Below are positions 24,213 to 32,741 of a stretch of 54,489 nt of DNA, piece after piece. The translations under genes were made by a program, and so were the position numbers. Position 1 is the first letter of the stretch, and each line of letters starts with the position of its first letter. This stretch comes from Cryobacterium tepidiphilum (GTDB lineage: Bacteria; Actinomycetota; Actinomycetes; Actinomycetales; Microbacteriaceae). Under the pieces are notes generated by a model. That model saw nothing but the letters and a program-made list of their open reading frames with translations, was not told the origin of the DNA and ran no database searches. The stretch spans positions 1 through 54,489 of the forward strand of contig NZ_RDSR01000023.1 of assembly GCF_003716325.1 (NCBI RefSeq). The letters are read 5' to 3'.

Positions 24213-24626
24213 TCAGGCCTGGTCCTCTGCGGGCGCGGCGGCGTCCTCGGCGGGAGCCGGCTTCTCAGCGGGCTTCTCGGCCTTGGGCTTCAGGACCGGC
24301 TTCTTCTTCTCGTCGGCGACGAACGCGGCCTTCTCTTCCTTGACCTTGACGGTGCTCTTGGCGTTCTTGTCACCCTTGAAGATGCCCCAGTCGCCCGTGA
24401 GCTTGAGGAGGGCGGCGACCTGCTCGGTCGGCTGGGCGCCGACGGAGAGCCAGTACTGCGCCCGCTCGGAGTCGATCTTGATGACCGAGGGCTCCTCGGT
24501 CGGGTGGTACAGGCCGATCTCCTCGATCACGCGACCGTCGCGCTTGGTGCGCGAGTCGGCGACGACGACACGGTAAAACGGTGCACGGATCTTGCCCATG
24601 CGCTTCAGACGGATTTTGACAGCCAC
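24213..24626 (-). CDS. rpsP: 30S ribosomal protein S16
   Basis: 137 aa. The S16 core ([20 protein letters not shown], then [13 protein letters not shown]) takes about 85 residues. The remaining Lys/Ala/Pro/Glu-rich tail is an actinobacterial-type extension. It opens the rpsP-khpA-rimM unit. A CAGAAT -10 at 24760-24755 would give a leader of about 120 nt. Confidence 0.97.
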   Translation of the reverse strand: MAVKIRLKRMGKIRAPFYRVVVADSRTKRDGRVIEEIGLYHPTEEPSVIKIDSERAQYWLSVGAQPTEQVAALLKLTGDWGIFKGDKNAKSTVKVKEEKAAFVADEKKKPVLKPKAEKPAEKPAPAEDAAAPAEDQA

Positions 24627-24754
24627 AATTCTCCTGTGTGTTCTTCAGATTTGGCGAACCGCGGGCCGTGAGCGTGGGGGCACACTCGGCACAAGCTCAA
24701 AGGGGTTCCCGGGCATCGGATTAGAGGGTCGGACGCCAGAGAACTCGACTTACC

Positions 24755-24760
24755 ATTCTG
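24755..24760 (-). promoter_or_regulatory. rpsP promoter -10 (CAGAAT)
   Basis: It lies in TGGCAGAATGG, sharing TGGCAGAAT with the rplS promoter. The predicted start is about 120 nt upstream of rpsP. No strong -35. Confidence 0.4.
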
Positions 24761-24780
24761 CCAGATGCCGGGGCCTTTGT

Positions 24781-24786
24781 GATAAT
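24781..24786 (+). promoter_or_regulatory. possible -10 GATAAT for the carboxylate-amine ligase gene
   Basis: GATAAT is preceded by TGT and lies 34 nt before the ATG at 24821, which has its own GGAGG. It is back-to-back with the rpsP promoter. Confidence 0.35.
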
Positions 24787-24820
24787 CGAAGGCAACGCCC
24801 GATGCATCGGAGGATGGCCC

Positions 24821-25957
24821 ATGGGAATCGACTTCGCCCGATCACGGCGATCCACCGTCGGCATCGAGTGGGAACTGGCCCTCGTCGACCGGTTGAACGG
24901 CGACCTCGTCTCCGTCGCCGACCGGGTGCTGGACGCCCTGCGCGGCCCGGACGGCTCCGACCACCCGCACATCACCGGGGAGTTGCTGTTGAACACGGTC
25001 GAGCTGGTATCCGGGGTGCACGAGAGGGTGGCGGATGCCGTGGCCGACCTCCAGGGTCAGGTCGCGGAGGTGCGCGCGGTCACCGATCCGCTGGGCGTCG
25101 ACCCGGTGTGCAGCGGGTCGCATCCGTTCGGGCAGTGGTTCGACCAGACCGTCACCGACAAGGAGCGGTATCACCGCCTCATCGAGCGCACCCAGTGGTG
25201 GGGCCGCAACATGATGATCTGGGGCATCCACGTGCACGTGGGCATCGAGGACCGCGACAAGGTCATCCCGATCCTGAACGGGCTGACCACCTACATTCCG
25301 CACCTGCAGGCGCTGTCGGCGTCGAGCCCGTTCTGGGCGGGCGTCGACACCGGATACGCGTCGAACCGGGCCCTCATGTTCCAGCAGCTGCCCACGGCAG
25401 GCCTCCCCTGGCACCTGCCCGACTGGGCGGCATGGGAGGGCTACGTCGATGACATGATCACGACCGGGATCATCGACGACGCGACCGAGGTGCGCTGGGA
25501 CATCCGTCCCTCGGCCCGCTGGGGCACGATCGAGGTCCGGGTGTGCGACGGCGTATCGACGCCCTCGGAGCTCGGCGCCATCGCGGCACTCATCCAGTGC
25601 CTCGTCGAGTGGATGTCGACGGAGCTCGACGCCGGCCGCCCGGTTCCCACCATGCAGCCCTGGTTCGTGCGCGAGAACAAGTGGCGCGCGGCGCGGTACG
25701 GCCTCGACGCCGAGATCATCCTCGACTCGGCGGCGAACGAACGCCTGGTGACCGACGAGGTGCGGCGGCTGATGGGAGCGCTCGGGCCCGTGGCCGAACG
25801 CCTCGGGTGCGTCGCCGAGCTCGCGTCGCTCGACCTGATCCTCGAGCACGGCGCGAGCTACCAGCGCCAGCGCAAGGTGGCCGCCTCGCACTGGGGCGAC
25901 CTGTCGGTGGTCGTCGCCTCGCTCAGCCGCGAGCTGAAGAACGGCCTGATCCCCTAG
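24821..25957 (+). CDS. YbdK-type carboxylate-amine ligase (glutamate-cysteine ligase 2 family)
   Basis: 378 aa from ATG at 24821, chosen for GGAGG 7 nt upstream over an earlier in-frame ATG at 24779. GCS2 family motifs: STVGIEWELALVD at the start, GELLLNTVELVSGVH, SGSHPFGQW, and GIHVHVGIED. These enzymes are ATP-dependent glutamate-cysteine ligases of weak activity; the true substrate in Microbacteriaceae, which usually make mycothiol, is uncertain. Its TAG stop overlaps the ffh stop by 4 bp on the opposite strand (CTAG), so there is no room for a terminator. Confidence 0.88.
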   Translation: MGIDFARSRRSTVGIEWELALVDRLNGDLVSVADRVLDALRGPDGSDHPHITGELLLNTVELVSGVHERVADAVADLQGQVAEVRAVTDPLGVDPVCSGSHPFGQWFDQTVTDKERYHRLIERTQWWGRNMMIWGIHVHVGIEDRDKVIPILNGLTTYIPHLQALSASSPFWAGVDTGYASNRALMFQQLPTAGLPWHLPDWAAWEGYVDDMITTGIIDDATEVRWDIRPSARWGTIEVRVCDGVSTPSELGAIAALIQCLVEWMSTELDAGRPVPTMQPWFVRENKWRAARYGLDAEIILDSAANERLVTDEVRRLMGALGPVAERLGCVAELASLDLILEHGASYQRQRKVAASHWGDLSVVVASLSRELKNGLIP

Positions 25958-27516
25958 CGGCCGAGCATCTTCTGCAGGGCGGCGAGGTCCGCCTCGGAGG
26001 GCGCACCGCCCGTGCCGCCATTGCCGAGTCCGAAGCCGGTGCCGGCCTTCTCACCGGCAGGCTTGGCGCCCGAGGCGAGGGCGGCGTTCTCGGCGGCGCG
26101 CTTGGCTGGGTTGCCCGACTTGGAGCCCTTCTTCTTGGGCTGCTGCTTGCCGCGTCCGCCGCCGAAGCCACCGCCGGGCATGGGGCCCATGCCGGGGATG
26201 TTCGGCACGCCGCCCTTGGCGACGGTCTTCATCATCTTCGCGGCCTGTTCGAACCGCTGCACCAGCTGGTTCACCTCGGTGACCGTGGTGCCGGAGCCGC
26301 GCGCGATGCGCAGGCGGCGGGATCCGTTGAGCAACTTCGGGGTCGCTCGCTCCGCCTTCGTCATCGACTGGATGATCGCCTCGGTGCGCACGATGTCACG
26401 CTCGTCGAAGTTGTCGAGCTGCGCCTTCATGGCGCCGGCGCCCGGCAGCATCCCCATCATCTTCTTGATGGAGCCCATGTTGCGCAGCTGCTGCATCTGG
26501 GAGAGGAAGTCATCGAGCGTGAAGGTGTCGGTGCGGAACTTCTCGGCGACCTTGCGCGCTTCGTCCTCGTCGAACGCGTTCTGTGCCTGCTCGATGAGCG
26601 TGAGGATGTCACCGAGGTCGAGGATGCGGCTGGCCATGCGGTCGGGGTGGAACGGCTCGAAGTCGTCGAGACCCTCACCCGTGGAGGCGAACATGATCGG
26701 GCGCCCGGTGATCGAGGCGACCGAGAGCGCAGCGCCGCCGCGGGCGTCACCGTCGAGCTTCGAGAGCACCACGCCGGTGAAGTCGACGCCGTCCTGGAAC
26801 GCCTTCGCGGTGGCGACGGCGTCCTGCCCGATCATGGCGTCGATGACGAAGAGCACCTCGTCGGGGTTCGTGGCCTTGCGGATGTCGGCGGCCTGCTTCA
26901 TGAGCTCGGCGTCGACGCCGAGGCGGCCGGCCGTGTCGACGATGACGACGTCGTGCAGCTTCTGCTCGGCGAACTTCACGGCGTCGCGGGCGACGCGCAC
27001 CGGGTCGCCGACGCCGTTGCCGGCCTCGGGGGCGAACACCGGGACACCGGCCTGGGCGCCGACGACCTGGAGCTGGGTGACGGCGTTCGGTCGCTGGAGG
27101 TCGGCCGCGACGAGGATCGGCGTGTGGCCGTCCTTGGCGAGCCACTTCGCGAGCTTGCCGGCCAGCGTGGTCTTGCCGGCGCCCTGGAGGCCGGCGAGCA
27201 TGATGACGGTCGGCGGACGCTTCGCGAACTCAAGCCGGCGCTGCTGGCCGCCGAGGATCTCGACGAGCTCCTCGTTGACGATCTGCACCACCTGCTGCGC
27301 CGGGTTCAGCGCCTTGTTGACCTCGTCGCCGAGGGCGCGCTCGCGCACCTTGCCGGTGAAGTCCTTGACCACCGTGAGGGCGACGTCGGCGTCGAGCAGG
27401 GCGCGACGGATCTCACGGATGGTCCCGTCGACATCCGCTGCGGAGAGCTTGCCCTTGGTGCGGAGGTTCTTGAAGGTCTCGGCCAGGCGGTCTGAGAGGT
27501 TTCCAAAAGTAGCCAT
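25954..27516 (-). CDS. ffh: signal recognition particle protein Ffh
   Basis: 520 aa. Ffh with 4.5S RNA brings nascent membrane proteins to FtsY. The NG domain shows GLQGAGKTTLAGKLA, DTAGRLGVD and TKLDGDARGGAALS. The Met-rich M domain covers about 325-435, with RIARGSGTTVTEVN. The final 80 residues are a Gly/Lys-rich tail. A TAAACT -10 lies 9 nt before the ATG, which also has a GGGGGG ribosome site. A DUF2004 gene separates it from ftsY, so both SRP GTPases are near each other. Confidence 0.97.
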   Translation of the reverse strand: MATFGNLSDRLAETFKNLRTKGKLSAADVDGTIREIRRALLDADVALTVVKDFTGKVRERALGDEVNKALNPAQQVVQIVNEELVEILGGQQRRLEFAKRPPTVIMLAGLQGAGKTTLAGKLAKWLAKDGHTPILVAADLQRPNAVTQLQVVGAQAGVPVFAPEAGNGVGDPVRVARDAVKFAEQKLHDVVIVDTAGRLGVDAELMKQAADIRKATNPDEVLFVIDAMIGQDAVATAKAFQDGVDFTGVVLSKLDGDARGGAALSVASITGRPIMFASTGEGLDDFEPFHPDRMASRILDLGDILTLIEQAQNAFDEDEARKVAEKFRTDTFTLDDFLSQMQQLRNMGSIKKMMGMLPGAGAMKAQLDNFDERDIVRTEAIIQSMTKAERATPKLLNGSRRLRIARGSGTTVTEVNQLVQRFEQAAKMMKTVAKGGVPNIPGMGPMPGGGFGGGRGKQQPKKKGSKSGNPAKRAAENAALASGAKPAGEKAGTGFGLGNGGTGGAPSEADLAALQKMLGR

Positions 27517-27525
27517 TGTCCCCCC

Positions 27526-27531
27526 AGTTTA
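27526..27531 (-). promoter_or_regulatory. -10 box TAAACT before ffh
   Basis: TAAACT ends 9 nt before the ffh ATG at 27516, giving an almost leaderless transcript. Confidence 0.4.
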
Positions 27532-27545
27532 CCCGTGCCGGACGG

Positions 27546-28049
27546 CTAGCTCTCGATGGCGACGTCGACGGTGTCGGCGTTGACGTCGAGGGTGACGACC
27601 AGCACGGCATCCGTCTCGTCGGGGCTGATCGAGTAGTCGAGCACCGCGAAATGCTCCTCGCTGCCCTTGTGGTGCGGGTGGAAGCCGACGCGCTGCAACT
27701 GCAGCGACCGCAGGAAGTCGATCTGCCGGTCGCCCGAGTCCCAGATGATGGCGTCGTCGATCGCGTCGTCGTCGAGCTCCTCGAGGGTCTGCGCGATGTA
27801 GCGCAGCGTCGCCGAGTTCTCGGTGCTGAGCTCGGCGACCAGGGATTCCCGCGCCTGCGAGTCGAGGTCTTCGAGCGAGCCGATCATCGCCGCAGCGATG
27901 TCGAGGGCTTCGACCGACACGGAGTCCTCATCGGGCGAGCTGAGGTCGATGTCGACGCTCTGGTCGCCGAGTTCGGCGGTGTCCGACCAGTACACCTCGC
28001 CGGCGTCGTCGCTGCCGAGGATCCCGAAGAAGTCGTGTTCGATGCTCAT
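27546..28049 (-). CDS. DUF2004 family protein
   Basis: 167 aa from ATG at 28049, with GAGGAG 5-6 nt upstream; a short upstream extension to 28061 lacks a start signal. Acidic protein (MSIEHDFFGILG at the start). DUF2004 proteins are small, of unknown function, with a C-terminal beta-sheet (YSISPDETDAVLVVTLD). It lies between ftsY and ffh, overlapping neither, and is likely co-transcribed with ftsY (8-nt gap). Confidence 0.82.
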   Translation of the reverse strand: MSIEHDFFGILGSDDAGEVYWSDTAELGDQSVDIDLSSPDEDSVSVEALDIAAAMIGSLEDLDSQARESLVAELSTENSATLRYIAQTLEELDDDAIDDAIIWDSGDRQIDFLRSLQLQRVGFHPHHKGSEEHFAVLDYSISPDETDAVLVVTLDVNADTVDVAIES

Positions 28050-28057
28050 GCTGCTCC

Positions 28058-28933
28058 TCAACCAACCAGCTTCTGTGCGAAGACGTGCGGGGTGAAGCCT
28101 GTGAGGTCGCCGATTCCCTCACCCTGGCCCACCAGCTTGATGGGGATGCCGGTCTTGTCCTGCACGGCGAGCACGAACCCGCCCTTGGCCGACCCGTCGA
28201 GCTTGGTGAGCACGAGGCCGGTGACCCCGGCGTGCTCGATGAACGCCTCGGCCTGGGCGAGCCCGTTCTGCCCGGTCGTGGCGTCGAGCACCAGCAGCAC
28301 CTCGGCGATCGGCGCCTGCTTCTCGACCACCCGGCGGATCTTCGAGAGCTCGTCCATGAGGCCGCCCTTGGTCTGCAGCCGCCCGGCGGTGTCGATGAGC
28401 ACGATCTCGTACCCCTCGTTCTTGGCCTTCTCGACCGTCTGGAAGGCGACGGACGCCGGGTCCTGGCCCTGGGCCTGAGGTCGCACGATGTCGACGCCGG
28501 CGCGCTCCGCCCACGTGGCGAGCTGCTCGACGGCGGCCGCACGGAACGTGTCGGCGGCGCCGATGAGTACCTTCCGGTCGTAGGTGCGCAGGAACCGGGC
28601 GAACTTGCCGATGGTGGTGGTCTTGCCGACGCCGTTGACGCCGACCACGAGCACCACGGCCGGCCGCTCGGTGAGCTTGAGGGTGGGGTCGAGCTTGGCG
28701 AGCCGTTCCTCGATGCCCTCGCGGAGCATCCGCTGCAGGTCTTTCGGGTCGGTCGTCTTGTACCTCTCCACCTTGGCGCGCAGGTCGTCGACGACCTCCT
28801 CGGTGACGTCGGGCCCGAAGTCCGCGTGGATCAGGGCATCCTCGAGGTCGTCCCAGGTGGTCTCGTCGATCGTCTTCTTCGCGAACATGCCGCGGAGCGC
28901 GCCGGAAAGCGACCAGGGGGTGCGTTCTGCCAT
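28058..28933 (-). CDS. ftsY: SRP receptor GTPase FtsY
   Basis: 291 aa. FtsY docks the SRP-ribosome complex at the membrane. It has an N domain and a G domain with GVNGVGKTTTIGKFA, DTAGRLQTK and TKLDGSAKGGFVLA. It lacks the long acidic A domain of E. coli FtsY, leaving a short amphipathic N-terminus (SLSGALRGMFAKKT) for membrane contact, as in many Gram-positives. The ATG lies 6 nt after TAGGCT and also has AGGAG, so the mRNA may be leaderless. Confidence 0.97.
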   Translation of the reverse strand: MAERTPWSLSGALRGMFAKKTIDETTWDDLEDALIHADFGPDVTEEVVDDLRAKVERYKTTDPKDLQRMLREGIEERLAKLDPTLKLTERPAVVLVVGVNGVGKTTTIGKFARFLRTYDRKVLIGAADTFRAAAVEQLATWAERAGVDIVRPQAQGQDPASVAFQTVEKAKNEGYEIVLIDTAGRLQTKGGLMDELSKIRRVVEKQAPIAEVLLVLDATTGQNGLAQAEAFIEHAGVTGLVLTKLDGSAKGGFVLAVQDKTGIPIKLVGQGEGIGDLTGFTPHVFAQKLVG

Positions 28934-28939
28934 GCTCCT

Positions 28940-28945
28940 AGCCTA
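28940..28945 (-). promoter_or_regulatory. -10 box TAGGCT of ftsY, leaderless spacing
   Basis: TAGGCT ends 6 nt before the ftsY ATG at 28933. Confidence 0.45.
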
Positions 28946-28963
28946 GGGCGCGGCCCACATCGA

Positions 28964-29033
28964 CCGAGACGGACACCTCCGGCCGAGACGCACAGGCGTG
29001 CCGGGCCATCTAGACCGCAATCGTCCGTCTCGA
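28964..29033. repeat. interrupted inverted repeat between smc and ftsY
   Basis: CGAGACGGAC (28965-28974) recurs inverted at 29023-29032, with a further direct copy of CCGAGACG near 28983. The arms are about 48 nt apart. It occupies most of the 123-nt gap and lies upstream of the ftsY -10. Confidence 0.5.
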
Positions 29034-29056
29034 CGAGAGCAGCAGCGCCGAGGCCG

Positions 29057-32000
29057 TCAGGAGGCCTCCTCCTCGCGGGCGACGCGCTGGCCCACGACGG
29101 CCGAGACGCCGTCCTGCCGCATCGACACCCCGTAGAGCGCGTCGGCGATCTCCATGGTGCGCTTCTGGTGGGTGATGACGATGAGCTGGCTGGTGTCGCG
29201 CAGGTCCTCGAAGATCGTGAGCAGGCGGCCGAGGTTCGCGTCGTCGAGCGCCGCCTCCACCTCGTCCATGATGTAGAACGGGCTGGGCCGGGCCTTGAAG
29301 ATGGCGATCAGCAGTGCGACGGCAGCGAGCGACCGTTCCCCGCCCGAGAGCAGCGAGAGCCGGTCGATCTTCTTGCCGGCCGGCTTCACCGTCACTTCGA
29401 TGCCGGTGGTCAGCAGGTCGTCGGGGTCGGTGAGCTCGATGCTGCCGCTGCCGCCCGGGAACAGCACCGGGAACACGCGGGCGAACGCCGCCTTGGTGTC
29501 ATCGAAGGCGCTGGCGAAGACCGTCTGCATCTTCCCGTCGATCTCTTCGATGATCGTGAGCAGGTCTTTGCGTGTGTTGGTGAGGTCGGTGAGCTGTTCC
29601 GTGAGGAACTTGTGCCGCTGTTCGAGCGCCGCGAATTCCTCGAGCGCGAGCGGGTTCACGCGGCCGAGCCTCGCGAGCTTGCGTTCAGCGGATGCGAGGC
29701 GGCGCTGCTGCTCCTCGCGGTCGAATGGCGTCGACGGGCCCGGCGTTCCGTCGCCCTGGTCCTCCCCCGGCACCGGCTCGTTCGGGCCGTATTCGGCCAC
29801 GAGCACGTCTTCGACGAGGCCGAGTTCGCTGCCGGCGCGCTCGAGCAGGCTCGACAGGTGCAGCTTCTTCTCGTAGATCTGCAGCTCAAGGCCGTGCACG
29901 GACTCGGTGATCGCCTGCAGTCGCTCACGCACGGCGCTCTCCTCCCGCCGCAAGCGCACCAGTTCCTCGTTCTGGCCGGCGCGTTCGGTCTCCGCGCGCG
30001 CGAGCCGCAGCCGCGCCTCGGCAACGGATGCGTCGACCGACGCCAGCAGCGCCGGCAGCGCCTCGGCGACGTGGGTGGCCGCCTCGACCTGCCGGCGCCG
30101 GATGACGGCCCTGCGGGCGGCTTCCTCGGCGGCGGCGCGCTCCCGCTCGATCTGCTTGCCGAGCGCCACCACGCGGCCCTCCTCGGCGCGGACCCGCTCA
30201 CGGGCGGTCTCCACCTGCAGGCGGGCCTCGACCTCGCGCTCCCGCACGGCCTCGAGTTCGGCCTGCACGGCCTCACGGTTGCTGACGTCCAGGATGGGGC
30301 GGGGCCGGGACTGCGCCGCCTCGAGGGCTGCGCGGGCCCGCTCCGAGGCGGCCTCCGCGTCGGCGACGGCGTTGTCGGCGAGCTCGAGCGCGGCGGAGAG
30401 CCGGTCGAACTCGGCGGCGGCCGCCTCCCCCTGCGCGCGGGCGCGCCCGAGCCTCTGGGCATGGGCCGCGGCGGCGAGCTCATGCTCGCGCGCCTCGGCC
30501 CGCAGCCGGGCGGAACGGTCCTTGTGCTCCTGGAGCAGGGTGCGCTGGTCGGCCAGCTCCACGCGCACCCGGTCGATCTCGGTGGTGACGGCGGCGAGCT
30601 TCGCGTTCGCGGCATCGCGTTCGGCGACGAGTTCGAGCTTGCTGCGGGTGGCACCGGTGCCTCCGCGCACGACCTGGTCGGCGACGACGTCGCCGTCCTT
30701 CGTGATCACGGTGTACCGCCCGGGCTGGTCTTTGCGACCCTGCACCGTCTCGGCGGTGCGTGCCGCCGCGAGGTCCTCCGCGATCACGGTGTCGGACAGA
30801 AGCGCAAGCACACCCGCGGGGGCTTCCACGACCGAGCGGGCGGCGACCAGGCCCGCCGGCAGAGTGGTGTCTCCTCGGCCGGCCGCGGCCTCGGCGACGA
30901 CGACCTCGACTCGACCAAGGTCGTCATCCCGCGCGTGCTGGACCGCGGCGAACGCGGCGTCGCGTGTGTCGGCGAGTACGCCGTCGGTGAGCGTGCCGAG
31001 CCCGGCGGCGATGGCTGCTTCGTACCCGGGTTCCACGCGCACGTGCTCGGCGAGGAGCCCCAGCACCCCGGGCAGCCCGGCCGCGAGGAGCGCCGCCGAT
31101 CCGTCCTTCTGATCGAGGGCGAGCGAGAGGGCGCTGGTGCGCGCGGCCAGACCGTCGCGTTCCCGCTCGAACCCGTGCAGCTGCTCGCGAAGCCGTTCGA
31201 CGGCCGCCTCGGCGTCGGCGACGGATGCCAGCGCGAGCTCCAGCCCGTCTCCGCGGCCGCCCTCGCCCAGATCCGCCGTCTCCGCTTCGGCCTCGAGCGC
31301 CGCGACATCGCGCTCGGCGTCCTGTCGCCGTTCGAGCGCCGCGTCGAGCGCGTTCTTCTGCCGCAGCACCTCGCCGCGCACGGCCGCGAGCCGGGATGCG
31401 GCGGCCTCCGCCTGGCCCTTCAGCTGGGAGATCTCGAGGTCGTGGCGGGAGACCAGGGCCGCCTGCGCGGCGACCTCCTCGTCGATGGCGTCGAGGCTGC
31501 GGCGCGCCCGGCCGGTCTCGGCCTGCGCGGCCGCCCACGCCGATTCTGCGGCAGCGACGCCGGCGCGCAGCCGGTCGACCTCCGCCTCGGCGTCGGCGAC
31601 CATTGCTGCGCTCACCCGCGGCGTGCTGTCCGTCGTCTCCGCCTGGGCGCCGAGCAGCGCGAGCTTCTGGTTCGCGAGGGTGTACAGGCTCCGAAGTCGC
31701 TGCTGTTCCTGTTCGAGGGCAAAGCTCACCCGGCGGGCGGCGTCCACGGCATCGCCTATCTGCGCCTGCTCCAGCCGGGTCACGCGCAGCTGCTTCTGCT
31801 CCAGCTGCTCCTGCAGCACGATGCGTTCCGAGTGCCGCTCGCTCTCCGTGCGCCCGTGCTGGTCGAGGGCCGTGCGCAGCCCGACGACGTCGTCGGCGAG
31901 CAGGCGCGCCCGGGCGTCGCGCACAACCGCGGCGATGGTCTGCGCCTCCCGGGCGATCTCGGCCTGCGCCCCGAGGGGCTTCAGTTGGCGGCGGATCTCT

Positions 32001-32587
32001 CCGGCCAGGTCGCTCAGGCGGGTGAGGTTCGTCTGCATGGCGTCGAGCTTGCGGAGGGTCTTCTCCTTGCGCCGGCGGTGCTTGAGGATCCCGGCGGCCT
32101 CCTCGATGAAGCCGCGGCGCTCCTCCGGGCTCGCGTGCAGCACCGCGTCGAGCTGGCCCTGGCCGACGATGACGTGCATCTCGCGGCCGAGCCCGGAGTC
32201 GCTGAGGAGCTCCTGCACGTCGAGGAGGCGGCAGGTGCGCCCGTTGATCGCGTATTCGCTGGCGCCGTTGCGGAACAGCGTTCGCGAGATCGTGACCTCG
32301 GAGTACTCGATCGGGAGGGCGCCGTCACTGTTGTCGATGGTGAGCACGACTTCGGCGCGGCCGAGCGGCCCGCGCGTGGACGTGCCGGCGAAGATGACGT
32401 CCTCCATCTTGCCGCCGCGGAGGGTCTTGGCGCCCTGCTCCCCCATGACCCACGCAAGCGCGTCGACGACGTTGGACTTGCCGGAGCCGTTCGGCCCGAC
32501 CACGCAGGTGACGCCGGGCTCGAAGGCGAACGTGGTGGGCTGCGCGAACGACTTGAAACCCTTGAGCGTGAGGCTCTTCAGGTACAT
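29057..32587 (-). CDS. smc: chromosome condensation protein SMC
   Basis: 1176 aa, full length. SMC with ScpA and ScpB loads near parS and helps chromosome arms align and separate. Walker A GPNGSGKSNVVDAL lies at about residues 32-45, the hinge near 510-640 between two long Ala/Glu/Arg coiled coils, and the signature LSGGERSLAAVALL and Walker B YIMDEVEAALDD near 1085-1125. ATG at 32587 has GAAGGGGG upstream. It follows mutM across a 145-nt gap with an inverted repeat, and precedes ftsY. Confidence 0.97.
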   Translation of the reverse strand: MYLKSLTLKGFKSFAQPTTFAFEPGVTCVVGPNGSGKSNVVDALAWVMGEQGAKTLRGGKMEDVIFAGTSTRGPLGRAEVVLTIDNSDGALPIEYSEVTISRTLFRNGASEYAINGRTCRLLDVQELLSDSGLGREMHVIVGQGQLDAVLHASPEERRGFIEEAAGILKHRRRKEKTLRKLDAMQTNLTRLSDLAGEIRRQLKPLGAQAEIAREAQTIAAVVRDARARLLADDVVGLRTALDQHGRTESERHSERIVLQEQLEQKQLRVTRLEQAQIGDAVDAARRVSFALEQEQQRLRSLYTLANQKLALLGAQAETTDSTPRVSAAMVADAEAEVDRLRAGVAAAESAWAAAQAETGRARRSLDAIDEEVAAQAALVSRHDLEISQLKGQAEAAASRLAAVRGEVLRQKNALDAALERRQDAERDVAALEAEAETADLGEGGRGDGLELALASVADAEAAVERLREQLHGFERERDGLAARTSALSLALDQKDGSAALLAAGLPGVLGLLAEHVRVEPGYEAAIAAGLGTLTDGVLADTRDAAFAAVQHARDDDLGRVEVVVAEAAAGRGDTTLPAGLVAARSVVEAPAGVLALLSDTVIAEDLAAARTAETVQGRKDQPGRYTVITKDGDVVADQVVRGGTGATRSKLELVAERDAANAKLAAVTTEIDRVRVELADQRTLLQEHKDRSARLRAEAREHELAAAAHAQRLGRARAQGEAAAAEFDRLSAALELADNAVADAEAASERARAALEAAQSRPRPILDVSNREAVQAELEAVREREVEARLQVETARERVRAEEGRVVALGKQIERERAAAEEAARRAVIRRRQVEAATHVAEALPALLASVDASVAEARLRLARAETERAGQNEELVRLRREESAVRERLQAITESVHGLELQIYEKKLHLSSLLERAGSELGLVEDVLVAEYGPNEPVPGEDQGDGTPGPSTPFDREEQQRRLASAERKLARLGRVNPLALEEFAALEQRHKFLTEQLTDLTNTRKDLLTIIEEIDGKMQTVFASAFDDTKAAFARVFPVLFPGGSGSIELTDPDDLLTTGIEVTVKPAGKKIDRLSLLSGGERSLAAVALLIAIFKARPSPFYIMDEVEAALDDANLGRLLTIFEDLRDTSQLIVITHQKRTMEIADALYGVSMRQDGVSAVVGQRVAREEEAS

Positions 32588-32680
32588 GCGCGCCCCCTTC
32601 TGCGGAATCGGATCGCACCTACCGTACCCGACGCGCCCCCGTCAACCCGGCACCCCGTCCCGCGCGGCCCCTCCCCCGTG

Positions 32681-32741
32681 CGCGAGTGCTCAGTTTCTGC
32701 GGTTATGAGTCGCGTCTTCCCGCAGAAACTGCTCACTCGCG
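32681..32741. repeat. 22-bp inverted repeat between mutM and smc
   Basis: Arms 32681-32702 and 32720-32741 match at 20 of 22 positions around a 17-nt loop. The right arm includes the mutM stop codon. No T-tract follows, so simple termination is not assured. Confidence 0.6.
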
